Part shown: positions 8,037-15,923 of the stretch, in pieces
Layout: each line of letters opens with the position of its first letter
Position numbering within the stretch: the first letter of the stretch is position 1
Source: CAWAND01 sp963807065
GTDB taxonomy: Bacteria; Chloroflexota; Anaerolineae; Anaerolineales; E44-bin32
NCBI GenBank assembly: GCA_963807065.1
Contig: CAWDZQ010000003.1
Coordinates: forward strand, 434,001 to 498,000
DNA: 64,000 nt
Direction of reading: 5' to 3'
Made by a program: the position numbers and the translations under genes
Notes under the pieces: generated by a model
Database searches by the model: none
The model's input: the letters and a program-made list of their open reading frames with translations, nothing else
Told to the model about the DNA's origin: nothing

Positions 8037-8764
8037 ATGCCAAACCATACGCCCGGCTTCGACCCGCTTATCCCGGCGCGCTGTTCGACGACCTCACATC
8101 ACTCACCCTTCACCAGGACTTGGCTTGGGACTGCGGCACCGGCAACAGGCAGGCAGCCCTGGCGCTTGCCCGCCGAATGGCCCGCGGGTGGTGGCGACCG
8201 ATACCAGCCAGGCCCAGATGACCGAGCCATCCAGCACCCGCACATCGAGTATCGCGTTGGCCCCGCCGAGTTCTACCTCCATCGATGAGCACTCGGCCGA
8301 TCTAACGATTGTTTGCACCGCCGTCCATTGGGTTCGAGTTCGCCCGCTTGTGCGGCGAGGTACGGCGTGTGTCTCGCCAGGGGCCATCCTATCGGTTTGG
8401 CCCTTCCGGGTGCCCTCCGTTTCCCCGGGCGTCGATCGGCTGCTAAACGCCTAGGCCGACGAAACCCTTACCCCCTACTCGCCGGATCGATTGGCCTGCA
8501 TTAACCACCGCTACCGCACATGTCCCTTCCCCTTCTAAGAGCTGAAGGCCCGCACTTCAACGTGCACACGGCGTGGGATTTGCAGCAGCTCGCCGGCATG
8601 CTCCGCAGTTGGTCCGGCACCTCAGCCTAACTTGCGCCCAACGGCGTCGGCCCGGTGGACCAGCTCCTGCCAGAGCGGGCGCCGCCCTAGGGAGACTCCG
8701 AGGCGGTCCACCCATAGCCTTGAAGCTGTGCATGCGGGTGGGCAGGGTCTCAGGCGCAGCCTAG
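8037..8764 (+). pseudogene. Decayed class I SAM-dependent methyltransferase
   Basis: The stretch contains methyltransferase sequence scattered over all three forward frames. One frame (about 8039-8200) has Tyr-Ala-Arg-Leu-Arg-Pro-Ala-Tyr-Pro and the SAM-binding motif Asp-Cys-Gly-Thr-Gly-Asn. A second frame continues with Val-Val-Ala-Thr-Asp-Thr-Ser-Gln-Ala-Gln. A third has His-Ile-Glu-Tyr-Arg-Val-Gly-Pro-Ala-Glu, and the second resumes with Ser-Ala-Asp-Leu-Thr-Ile-Val and Val-His-Trp-Val (about 8285-8335). Later fragments match the C-terminal region (Tyr-Arg-Thr-Cys-Pro-Phe-Pro-Phe; Ile-Ala-Leu-Lys-Leu-Cys). In-frame stops and at least four frame changes rule out a working product. Without decay this would be a UbiE/SmtA-like enzyme of about 250 residues. 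Confidence 0.8.
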
Positions 8765-8783
8765 GAAGAAGGGGAGACTGGGA

Positions 8784-8801
8784 TTGTGAAAGCGTTCACA
8801 A
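8784..8801. promoter_or_regulatory. 18-bp dyad, Rex/CRP-like operator, upstream of ftsY
   Basis: TTGTGAA-AGCG-TTCACAA, an exact match to the consensus. It is centred about 75 bp upstream of the ftsY transcription start predicted from the -10 box at 8856-8861, nearly the same distance as the minC copy. Confidence 0.65.
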
Positions 8802-8855
8802 CCTGCCCAGTGTGCCTGCTCATGAGACTTGGGCGGGCCGCCGCGGCCGCGATGG

Positions 8856-8861
8856 TATAAT
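8856..8861 (+). promoter_or_regulatory. Extended -10 box of ftsY; leaderless start
   Basis: TGG-TATAAT is an extended -10. The GTG start codon begins 8 nt after the last T, so the transcript is predicted to start at or one base before the initiation codon. Confidence 0.65.
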
Positions 8862-8868
8862 CGCCGGC

Positions 8869-9834
8869 GTGCCCGCTTCCCAGTGGAAAGAAGCTCTTAG
8901 CCAAACCCGACGGGTTGCCCTGGCCAGATTGGGAACCCTGCTGGGGACATCTGAACTCGATGACTCCTTCTGGGAGATCGTCGAGGCCTGCCTGATCCAG
9001 GCTGACGCTGGTGTGGCTGCGGCGCAGGCGATCGTCGGCGACTTGCGGGCGCAGGCTGCGGCCAAAGGGTGGCAGGACCGCCGAGAGGCGCTGACGGCGC
9101 TGGGTGAGGGATTGAAGACTCGCGTGGCCCTTGCCCAGAAAGACTTGGGATCTGACACTCGACCGCAAGTTATTCTGCTGGTGGGCGTCAATGGCTCCGG
9201 CAAGACCACGTCAGCCGCCAAGTTGGCGAATCGCCTGACATCCGAGGGACGTAAGGTGCTTTTGGCGGCCGCTGATACTTTCCGGGCAGCGGGCGCCGAA
9301 CAGTTGGAGCGCTGGGCAGAGCAGCTGGGCGTTCCGGTGATGCGCGGCGTTGAAGGCGGCGACCCGGCCGCGGCCGTTTACCAAGCCATCCAACGGGCCC
9401 AAGAGCGGTCGATGGACGTTGTGATCATTGACACCTCCGGCCGCATGCACACCAGCCACAACCTGATGGCCGAGCTGCAGAAGATCGTTCGAGTGGCGGG
9501 CAAGGCGATGCCGGGAGCACCGCACCAAACGCTGATCGTGCTCGACGCGACCACCGGCCAGAATGCGTTGACCCAGGCTGAGGGATTCGCTGGGGTCGTG
9601 CCCGCCGATGGGATCATCTTGGCCAAACTCGATTCATCGTCCAAAGGCGGAATCGGATTGGCTGTGGTCCAACAACTGGAGCTTCCCATCTGTTACGTCG
9701 GCTTGGGCGAAGGTGCTGGGGACCTGGTGACGTTTGACCCCGGGGCCTACGTCGATGGGCTGTTGGCGGACATCCTAGCCTACCCCACACGAGATGACCC
9801 ATCGGCGCGCCAGCCGGCGCGCCACGGAGGCTGA
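8869..9834 (+). CDS. ftsY: Signal recognition particle receptor FtsY
   Basis: FtsY is the SRP receptor GTPase that docks ribosome-SRP complexes at the membrane. From GTG 8869 the product is 321 residues. It has an N domain, a P-loop Gly-Val-Asn-Gly-Ser-Gly-Lys-Thr-Thr (106-114), the G3 motif Asp-Thr-Ser-Gly-Arg, Leu-Asp-Ala-Thr-Thr-Gly-Gln-Asn and Ala-Lys-Leu-Asp (G4). The acidic A domain is absent. The frame is open further upstream, but that part is the methyltransferase pseudogene and the promoter. GTG 8869 sits 7 nt after TATAAT with no ribosome binding site, so a leaderless mRNA is likely. prfB follows after 2 nt. Confidence 0.93.
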   Translation: MPASQWKEALSQTRRVALARLGTLLGTSELDDSFWEIVEACLIQADAGVAAAQAIVGDLRAQAAAKGWQDRREALTALGEGLKTRVALAQKDLGSDTRPQVILLVGVNGSGKTTSAAKLANRLTSEGRKVLLAAADTFRAAGAEQLERWAEQLGVPVMRGVEGGDPAAAVYQAIQRAQERSMDVVIIDTSGRMHTSHNLMAELQKIVRVAGKAMPGAPHQTLIVLDATTGQNALTQAEGFAGVVPADGIILAKLDSSSKGGIGLAVVQQLELPICYVGLGEGAGDLVTFDPGAYVDGLLADILAYPTRDDPSARQPARHGG

Positions 9835-9836
9835 AC

Positions 9837-10935
9837 ATGAGTATGAGCGACCTGGTAGCCGGACTCGACGAGGCCCAAGCCAGAATCCAAGACCTACTGG
9901 TGCGTCTTTGACTTTGCCAAGCGGGAAGAGGAGCTCAGCCAGCTCGAAAAGGCGGCCGAGAAACCCGATCTATGGGACGATCCGGAGCAGGCACAGAAGT
10001 TGATGCAGCGGCTGTCAGGCCTCAGAGACGATATTGACTCCTGGCGGGCACTACGCCAACGAACCGACGACGCCCTCGAGTTAGCTCGCCTCGAAGACGA
10101 GAGCTTGACGAGCGCCATCCAGGCCGAACTGGACGCCATCCAAGCCGAACTCGACCAGCGAGAGTTCCAGGCTCTCTTTTCCGGCCGCTTTGACCAGGAG
10201 GATGCCATCCTGGCCATCCACGCCGGCGCAGGCGGGACGGATTCGCAAGACTGGACGCAGATGCTCATGCGCATGTACCTGCGTTGGGCCGAGCGACATG
10301 ATTTCAAGGCGGAAGTGCTCGACACAAGCGAAGGCGAAGAAGCCGGCATAAAGAGCGTCACCATCGCCGTCGATGGCCGGTACGCCTACGGCTACCTCAA
10401 ATCGGAACGCGGTGTTCATCGGCTGGTTCGCCTCTCCCCTTATGATTCGGCCAATCGGCGGCATACATCATTCTCTTTGGTGGAGGTTTATCCGCAAGTC
10501 GAAACCGCCGATGAGATCCACATCGACCCCAACGACCTGAGAATAGACACCTATCGCTCGGCAGGCGCCGGCGGACAGAACGTCCAGAAGAACGAAACCG
10601 CCATTCGGATCACGCATCTTCCCACTGGCATCGTGGTCACCTGCCAAAACGAACGTTCACAGACTCAAAACAAAGAGAACGCCATGCGAGTGCTCCGCGC
10701 CCGCCTGCTGGATTTGAGACAACAACAGCAGGATGAAGAGCTGTCCAAGATCAAAGGCGAACACGTCCAGGCTGAATGGGGAAGCCAAATTCGCTCCTAC
10801 GTCCTCCATCCCTACCAGATGGTCAAGGACCACCGGACCGAGCACGAATTGGGGAATACCAATGGCGTCCTGGACGGTGACCTGGATGGCTTTATTGAAG
10901 CGTATCTACGTGATCAGATTGGCCAGACCACCTGA
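9837..10935 (+). CDS. prfB: Peptide chain release factor 2, expressed through a programmed +1 frameshift
   Basis: RF2 releases peptides at UGA and UAA. The first open frame (ATG 9837) encodes 24 codons and stops at an in-frame TGA at 9909-9911. The remaining 341 codons lie in the +1 frame from 9910, so the coding sequence is 9837-9908 joined to 9910-10935, giving 365 residues, the E. coli length. The slip site CTT-TGA-C is the classic autoregulatory one. The peptidyl-hydrolysis motif Gly-Gly-Gln is present (about 10570-10578). The specificity tripeptide reads Ser-Pro-Tyr rather than Ser-Pro-Phe. It is close behind ftsY and probably co-transcribed with it. Confidence 0.95.
9906..9912 (+). promoter_or_regulatory. 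prfB programmed +1 frameshift site
   Basis: CTT TGA C. The ribosome slips from CTT to TTT when RF2 is scarce, reading past the TGA at 9909. The upstream codons CTG-GTG-CGT do not contain the strong AGGGGG stimulator seen in E. coli, so stimulation may be weaker or rely on other features. Confidence 0.92.
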
Positions 10936-10972
10936 GGGAGAGACGCGCATTGTCGGCCCAACATGCATCTGA

Positions 10973-10978
10973 TATAAT
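10973..10978 (+). promoter_or_regulatory. Extended -10 box for secG
   Basis: TGA-TATAAT gives a predicted start near 10985 and a leader of about 27 nt that carries a strong GGAGGAGGT ribosome binding site. Confidence 0.6.
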
Positions 10979-11011
10979 TCCGCCCGTTCGACAGTCGGAG
11001 GAGGTACGCAC

Positions 11012-11239
11012 GTGACGCTCTATCTCAACCTGGCCATGCTTGTGGTATCTCTCGCCCTGATCCTGGTCATCATTTTCCAGAGTCGCGACGCTGGGCTTGG
11101 CGGCCTCGGCGGAGGCGACATGGGCGGCACAGGCTACCACGTTCGCCGTGGCGTTGAACGGCTGCTGTTCAACGTCACCATCGGCCTTGCTTTGGCCTTC
11201 TTTGTCCTCGCCCTGGTCAGCGTCGTCCTGATCGGATAG
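11012..11239 (+). CDS. secG: Preprotein translocase subunit SecG
   Basis: SecG is a small two-helix subunit of the SecYEG channel that assists SecA-driven translocation. The 75-residue product has a helix at about 4-23, the conserved loop Phe-Gln-Ser-Arg-Asp-Ala-Gly-Leu-Gly-Gly, a Gly-rich segment and a second helix at about 50-74. The start is GTG with GGAGGAGGT 5-6 nt upstream. It stands with ftsY (protein targeting) and precedes the ABC binding-protein gene by 40 nt. Confidence 0.92.
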   Translation: MTLYLNLAMLVVSLALILVIIFQSRDAGLGGLGGGDMGGTGYHVRRGVERLLFNVTIGLALAFFVLALVSVVLIG

Positions 11240-11279
11240 GCATCGATCCGGCCCGTCCAGGCTGGTTCTCCCTTTCATT

Positions 11280-12980
11280 ATGCGCAATCTTCGCTGGCAA
11301 ATCTTGATCGCAACTGGCGGTCTGCTGTTGGTTGTCGGTTTGCTGCTCAACCAATCCCCCACCAACGAAAACCAGGGCCCGCAGCCTGTGGCCGGCGGGG
11401 TCCACACGGAAGCCCTGATCGGGGCTCCGGTGCGCCTCAATCCGGTACTCAACTCTTACAATCAGGTTGACCGGGATGTGGATCGCCTGATTTATAGCAG
11501 CCTGATCAAGTTCGACTCACGCGGCGACCCGCAGCCTGATTTGGCCAAGGAATGGGCCGTTTCGGCGGACGGAAAGACCTACACCATTGCCCTGCGTGAG
11601 GATGCCACCTGGCACGATGGCCAGCCGGTCACCACCGCCGATGTGATCTACACGTTCTCCAAGTTCCAGGACGAGGACTACCCAGGACCATCTGATTTGC
11701 ATGACTTCTGGCAGCAGATCAAGATGATCAAGCTTGACGACCACATCATCCAGTTTCAGCTCCCCGAGCCCTTCGCACCCTTCCTGGACTACCTGTCCGT
11801 CGGCCTCCTACCGGACCATTTGTTGCGGGGCGTGTCGGTCACCGACCTCATCGACCACCCATTCAACCTGCACCCGGTGGGTACCGGGCCCTTCGTGTTC
11901 GACCGTTTCCTGACCGACAACGGCCAGATCACGGGCGTCAGCCTCGATGCCAACGACGCCTTCTACGGCAAGACTCCCTACCTCTCACGGGTTGAGTTTC
12001 GCTATTTTGTGAGCGACCAGGCTGCCTACACAGCGCTGCAGGCCGGAGACGTCGAGGCGATCAGCGAAGTGTCCCCGGCGACATTTCCACAGGTGCTGGC
12101 CCAACCCAACGTGAACATCCACACGGCACGGTTGCCACAAACCCAGCTTATCTACCTGAACCTTAAGGACGATCAGCGAGCCTTCTTCCAGGACAAGAGC
12201 GTCCGCCAGGCGCTGATGCTGGCTATCAACCGCCAGTCGATCGTCGACCGGGTGCTTAGCGGTGAGGGCGTGGTGGCCACGGGGCCCATTCTGCCGGGCA
12301 GCTGGGCGTTCGCCCCGGAACTGCAGCCCATACCCTTCGACCCCGCCAGAGCGGCTGCGCTGCTCGATGAGGCCGGTTGGCAGCTCCCCGCCGGTGCGAC
12401 CCCCGGCACAGACGATTACCTTCGGTCAAAGGATGACGTCTCTCTAACCTTCACGTTGGAGCACGTCGACACGCCCGAAGCGACGCAGATTGCTACGCTG
12501 GTGCAGGGCTATTGGGCGGACATCGGCGTCCAGGTCAAGCTAGATGCGGTAAGCGCCGAAGCTGTCCTGCAGTCCTTGACCGATCGCAAGTATGAGGCGG
12601 CGCTGGCCGAGATCAATCTGTCGCGGTATCCGGATCCGGACCCTTACCCATTCTGGCACGATTCGCAGGCGGAGAGCGGCCAGAACTACAGCGGGTTCGT
12701 GGACCGAAATATCGGCATCTGGCTCGAGCAAGCTCGGACGACCACCGACCGTGCCCGCCGCGCCCAGCTCTATCAGAGCTTTGAGCACCGTTTCCAAGAT
12801 CAGGTGCCGGCGCTCTTGCTCTTCCATCCCGTTTATACTTACGCCATCAGCGCCGAGGTGCGGGGCGTGAGCATGGGGCCTATTCTTGACCCCAGCGACC
12901 GCTTCTCCAACATTGTGGATTGGTTCCTGCTCGCACGCCGCTCGCTCAGCGCCGGAGCTGAAGCCACCGCCACGCCCTGA
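11280..12980 (+). CDS. ABC transporter extracellular solute-binding protein, family 5 (peptide/nickel type)
   Basis: A 566-residue DppA/OppA-type binding protein. The N-terminal hydrophobic segment (about residues 6-25) has no lipobox cysteine, so it is either an uncleaved anchor or a signal peptide. Family 5 hallmarks are visible: Leu-Ala-Lys-Glu-Trp-Ala-Val-Ser-Ala-Asp-Gly-Lys-Thr-Tyr, followed by Leu-Arg-Glu-Asp-Ala-Thr-Trp-His-Asp-Gly-Gln-Pro-Val-Thr-Thr-Ala-Asp-Val. No permease or ATPase genes are adjacent, so the transporter partners must be elsewhere. The likely ligand is an oligopeptide, but nickel or another solute is possible. Confidence 0.9.
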   Translation: MRNLRWQILIATGGLLLVVGLLLNQSPTNENQGPQPVAGGVHTEALIGAPVRLNPVLNSYNQVDRDVDRLIYSSLIKFDSRGDPQPDLAKEWAVSADGKTYTIALREDATWHDGQPVTTADVIYTFSKFQDEDYPGPSDLHDFWQQIKMIKLDDHIIQFQLPEPFAPFLDYLSVGLLPDHLLRGVSVTDLIDHPFNLHPVGTGPFVFDRFLTDNGQITGVSLDANDAFYGKTPYLSRVEFRYFVSDQAAYTALQAGDVEAISEVSPATFPQVLAQPNVNIHTARLPQTQLIYLNLKDDQRAFFQDKSVRQALMLAINRQSIVDRVLSGEGVVATGPILPGSWAFAPELQPIPFDPARAAALLDEAGWQLPAGATPGTDDYLRSKDDVSLTFTLEHVDTPEATQIATLVQGYWADIGVQVKLDAVSAEAVLQSLTDRKYEAALAEINLSRYPDPDPYPFWHDSQAESGQNYSGFVDRNIGIWLEQARTTTDRARRAQLYQSFEHRFQDQVPALLLFHPVYTYAISAEVRGVSMGPILDPSDRFSNIVDWFLLARRSLSAGAEATATP

Positions 12981-12998
12981 CGAAGCCGGGCAGCGTGG

Positions 12999-13004
12999 TA
13001 TAAT
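12999..13004 (+). promoter_or_regulatory. Extended -10 box for the S1-domain gene
   Basis: TGG-TATAAT. The predicted start is near 13011, leaving a leader of about 77 nt that contains the dyad at 13037-13054. Confidence 0.6.
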
Positions 13005-13036
13005 CGGCGACTGTTCGCAGCATACAGCGCTACCAA

Positions 13037-13054
13037 TTGTGAAATCCGTCACAA
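13037..13054. promoter_or_regulatory. 18-bp dyad, Rex/CRP-like operator, inside the S1-gene leader
   Basis: TTGTGAA-ATCC-GTCACAA, one mismatch. It is centred about 34 bp downstream of the predicted transcription start, a position that suits a roadblock repressor rather than an activator. Confidence 0.6.
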
Positions 13055-13087
13055 TGACAGACTAAACCGGTAAGTGAGACATTTCGG

Positions 13088-13798
13088 ATGGCAGACATCT
13101 CCCTCAAGGACCTCCAACCCAATCAAGAACTCACCGGCAAGGTCACGCGGACCGAACTTTACGGCGCGTTCGTGGATGTCGGTGCAGAAAAAGAAGGCCT
13201 GGTTCACATCTCCATGCTCAAGAAGGGCCGCGTCAACCGCGTAGAAGACGTGGTTGAGCCCGGCAAACAGGTCAACGTGTGGGTTCACCGCGTCGACCCG
13301 ATTGCCGAGCGCCTCGAGCTGACCATGATCCGTCCCGTGGACATGAAATGGCAGGACATCAAGCCCGGCATGCACCTCAAGGGCACCGTCGTGCGGGTAG
13401 AGAATTTCGGAGCCTTCGTCGAAGTGGGTGCCGAGCGGCCTGGTCTGGTCCATGTCAGTGAAATGAGCTCGGATTACGTCAAGTCGCCCTCGACCATCGT
13501 GTCCGTCGGCGATGAGGTGGAAGTGGCCGTTCTGGACGTTGACCGCAAGAAGCGTCAGATACGCCTCAGCATGAAGGCCATGGACGAGTTGGAATTGGTC
13601 GAAGAAGATGAAGAACCGGAGGTCCCGCAGGCGACAGCTATGGAAGTCGCCTTGCGCCGCGCCCTAGAACAGAGTGACAACGGGGAAACGGCCAGCAGGA
13701 ACGGCCCTTCGCAGCCCAAGCGCTCTCGGCAGACTCAGGAAGAGATTTTACGCCGCACGCTTCAGCAGCGGCTGAAGACCGGCTCCGGCAAAGAGTAG
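13088..13798 (+). CDS. Protein with two S1 RNA-binding domains
   Basis: A 236-residue protein. S1 domain 1 (about residues 10-80, Gly-Lys-Val-Thr-Arg-Thr-Glu-Leu-Tyr-Gly-Ala-Phe-Val-Asp-Val-Gly) and domain 2 (about 94-165, Leu-Lys-Gly-Thr-Val-Val-Arg-Val-Glu-Asn-Phe-Gly-Ala-Phe-Val) are followed by an acidic linker (Glu-Glu-Asp-Glu-Glu) and a basic, disordered tail. It resembles a short ribosomal S1-like or general RNA-binding protein; two repeats are fewer than the four to six in true S1, so I do not assign rpsA. It is monocistronic and ends 85 nt before a convergent operon. Confidence 0.85.
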   Translation: MADISLKDLQPNQELTGKVTRTELYGAFVDVGAEKEGLVHISMLKKGRVNRVEDVVEPGKQVNVWVHRVDPIAERLELTMIRPVDMKWQDIKPGMHLKGTVVRVENFGAFVEVGAERPGLVHVSEMSSDYVKSPSTIVSVGDEVEVAVLDVDRKKRQIRLSMKAMDELELVEEDEEPEVPQATAMEVALRRALEQSDNGETASRNGPSQPKRSRQTQEEILRRTLQQRLKTGSGKE

Positions 13799-13818
13799 CT
13801 CTTAACGCAAAAGGAAAT

Positions 13819-13842
13819 GGCAGCGGTCCAGTGCCCGCTGCC
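13819..13842. terminator. Bidirectional hairpin between convergent genes
   Basis: GGCAGCGG / CCGCTGCC, an 8-bp stem with an 8-nt loop. On the minus strand it is followed by ATTTCCTTTT, a fair T-tract that would end the rel-moeA-vkor operon. The plus side (TGTTGATT) is weaker. Confidence 0.6.
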
Positions 13843-13883
13843 TGTTGATTCCACATCCTGGTTGGTTGGGCCGAACGATGGGC

Positions 13884-14132
13884 CTATCCTTCGTCCTCTT
13901 CGAGCCAATCCCCTTCCTCTGCATCTTCCTCGTCCTCATAAAGCTCGTCGTCTTCTTCTTCCCACAGTTCGTCCAGATCGGGATCTTCCCATGTCTCGTC
14001 CTCTGGTACCTCATCGATCCGTGAGTAGGTCAGACAGCCTTCTTCAGGATCGATCTCAACGCCTGCCGCGCCGCAGTAGCCTTCCTCAAGAAACACGCAA
14101 TCAAGGTAGTGGCACCTGATTCGGGGCATCAT
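13884..14132 (-). CDS. Small Cys-rich (DUF1540-like) protein with a very acidic tail
   Basis: An 82-residue protein of unknown function. The first half has cysteines at residues 7, 12, 20 and 33, with Cys-Gly-Ala-Ala-Gly-Val-Glu-Ile-Asp resembling the short cysteine-rich DUF1540 pattern, possibly a metal site. The second half (about 40-82) is almost all Asp/Glu with a few Trp/Tyr and should be disordered. The start has a strong AGGAGG. It lies 10 nt after the vkor gene and is last in the rel-moeA-vkor unit. The DUF1540 comparison is by eye only. Confidence 0.65.
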   Translation of the reverse strand: MMPRIRCHYLDCVFLEEGYCGAAGVEIDPEEGCLTYSRIDEVPEDETWEDPDLDELWEEEDDELYEDEEDAEEGDWLEEDEG

Positions 14133-14142
14133 GCTCCTCCTG

Positions 14143-14607
14143 TCATATCAGGTTTTCCTCGGGGGATCGCCACAGCCATACCAGGCTGATTCCCCATAGC
14201 AAGGTCATAATCACTGCCGATGTGACGCAGAAAGGGCACACGGCGTGGAGGACGGCAAGTTCCAAGTATGTGAGATAGGCGGAGTAGAGCACCCCCACCA
14301 GGGTGATGCCGAAAAAGCCCAGCCCCAGGTTCTCGGAAGGATGGCGACGTCGAAGGATCAAGACCAAAATCACCATGATGGCCACGTAGGCGCCTGCACC
14401 CAGCAGGGCGATCGGGATGCCCCCGATTTCGGCGTAGATGCTGTTGTTGACCGTTTCACAATCCCCAATGCCGGCGCAGGCGGCCGTTCCGCCAAAGAGT
14501 TTCAACCACGCCAGGTAGCCCGCGTCCAGAAACCCCAGCGCGCCCAGGATCAAGCCGCTCCAAACCAGCTTCCTCACCGCCCCACCCCCTGAAGCACGCT
14601 CCGGCAT
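14143..14607 (-). CDS. Vitamin K epoxide reductase (VKOR) family protein
   Basis: VKOR homologues reoxidise a thioredoxin-like disulfide oxidase using quinones in the bacterial membrane. The 154-residue product has four to five helices, the loop cysteine pair Cys44/Cys50 in Cys-Ala-Gly-Ile-Gly-Asp-Cys, and the active-site Cys-Pro-Phe-Cys (124-127). There is no fused thioredoxin domain, so a partner thiol protein must be encoded elsewhere; a TlpA-like one lies at 58907-59497. The start chosen has AAGGA about 6 nt upstream; a GTG ten codons later is possible. Confidence 0.92.
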   Translation of the reverse strand: MPERASGGGAVRKLVWSGLILGALGFLDAGYLAWLKLFGGTAACAGIGDCETVNNSIYAEIGGIPIALLGAGAYVAIMVILVLILRRRHPSENLGLGFFGITLVGVLYSAYLTYLELAVLHAVCPFCVTSAVIMTLLWGISLVWLWRSPEENLI

Positions 14608-14620
14608 GCGGGTCCTTGGT

Positions 14621-15871
14621 TCAATGTGGGCCTCCTAACATCCATGCATTCGCCCTGCTGCCTGCGGCCAGGCGGGTGGTGCCGGCGGGGACAATGGTGA
14701 GGGCATTGGCGTGGACCAGCGATGTCATCACTCCCGAGTCCTGACTGCCCGTCAAAACGGCATGATACTCCCCGTCGACCAGGCGTACACGTGATCGTAA
14801 GTAACTCTCTCTTCCATCCGAATCAATACCTTCATCCAGAATGACCTCGACCGGCCACCGCCCCGGCCCCCACGCACCCTCGAGGCGCTCGATCAATGGC
14901 CACACAAACACGGCAAAGGTCACCCAGGCCGAGACCGGGTTGCCCGGTAGCCCCATAAAGGGAATACCTTCAAAGGAACCGAAGGCCAACGGCTTTCCGG
15001 GCCGGATGTTCACCCGCCAAAACTCGAGCTGGCCATATGCCTCCAGCACTGAGCGCACAAAGTCATAGGCGCCCATGCTCACGCCGGCCGTGGAAAGGAT
15101 CAGATCCGCCCGCTGCGCCGCTGCCTGGTTCAACCGCTCCAGCACGGATTGCATGGCATCGGCGGCGGTGTCAAGCGCCAATGCCACTCCGCCCGCCTGC
15201 CGCACAAACGCCCGGATGGTCACCCCGTTCGAGTCCCGTATCTTACCCGGCGTAAGCGGAGCTGCTACCGGCAGCAGCTCGTCGCCTGTGGAAAGGACGG
15301 CGACTCGCGGCTGGCGCACGACGTCGGGCTCAGCCACACCCAAGGATGCCAGTAGGCCGAGGTCCTGTGGCCGCAATCGATGGCCCGCCTCAAACACCCT
15401 CTGCCCCTGGGTCACATCCAACCCGGCTGGGCGAACGTACTGCATGGGCTGACTGGCCTGGAAGACGTTGATCGTAGCGGGAAGCTCGGCACCAGCCATG
15501 GGGCCCGTCTGCCCGGTATGCTCAACCGGGACGATGCAGTCGGCGCCATCGGGGACGGGTCCGCCGGTCATGATTCGGATGGCCTGGCCCGGCTCGAGCC
15601 GCGGCAGGTCGGCTGCCCCAGCGGCGATATCTCCGGCCACGCTGAGCCGAACAGGCGCCGAGGGCGCGGCGGATGCCACGTCGACACCGCGGACCGCATA
15701 TCCGTCCATCGAGGAATGCGCAAAAGGCGGCAGGTCAATCGTTGCGACGACGGGGACGGCAAGAACCCGGCCCAGAGCCTGTTCAAGTGAAACGGTCTCA
15801 GCATCCAGGGGGTGGACGCCTTCGAGCAACCGCTCCAGGGCTTGTGAGACGCTCAGTGTGTTGTCGATCAT
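14621..15871 (-). CDS. moeA: Molybdopterin molybdenumtransferase MoeA
   Basis: MoeA inserts molybdate into adenylylated molybdopterin in the last step of Mo-cofactor synthesis. From ATG 15871 the product is 416 residues. It has the N-terminal Pro-Pro-Phe-Ala-His-Ser-Ser-Met-Asp-Gly-Tyr-Ala signature and the MPT-binding Ser-Thr-Gly-Asp-Glu-Leu motif. The frame is open 27 codons further up, into the rel 3' end, but ATG 15871 has AAGGTG upstream and begins a normal MoeA N terminus (Ser-Val-Ser-Gln-Ala-Leu). A MogA homologue is encoded at 61781-62296. Confidence 0.94.
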   Translation of the reverse strand: MIDNTLSVSQALERLLEGVHPLDAETVSLEQALGRVLAVPVVATIDLPPFAHSSMDGYAVRGVDVASAAPSAPVRLSVAGDIAAGAADLPRLEPGQAIRIMTGGPVPDGADCIVPVEHTGQTGPMAGAELPATINVFQASQPMQYVRPAGLDVTQGQRVFEAGHRLRPQDLGLLASLGVAEPDVVRQPRVAVLSTGDELLPVAAPLTPGKIRDSNGVTIRAFVRQAGGVALALDTAADAMQSVLERLNQAAAQRADLILSTAGVSMGAYDFVRSVLEAYGQLEFWRVNIRPGKPLAFGSFEGIPFMGLPGNPVSAWVTFAVFVWPLIERLEGAWGPGRWPVEVILDEGIDSDGRESYLRSRVRLVDGEYHAVLTGSQDSGVMTSLVHANALTIVPAGTTRLAAGSRANAWMLGGPH

Positions 15872-15923
15872 CGCACCTTGGCCAATCAGGAACCGCCGGA
15901 TTATATCATCCAGCACGGCGCGC

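Noticed and set aside
14444..14461. TTGTTGACCGTTTCACAA, resembling the dyad, inside the vkor gene
   Set aside because: Two mismatches in one arm and a coding location; not counted among the eight copies.
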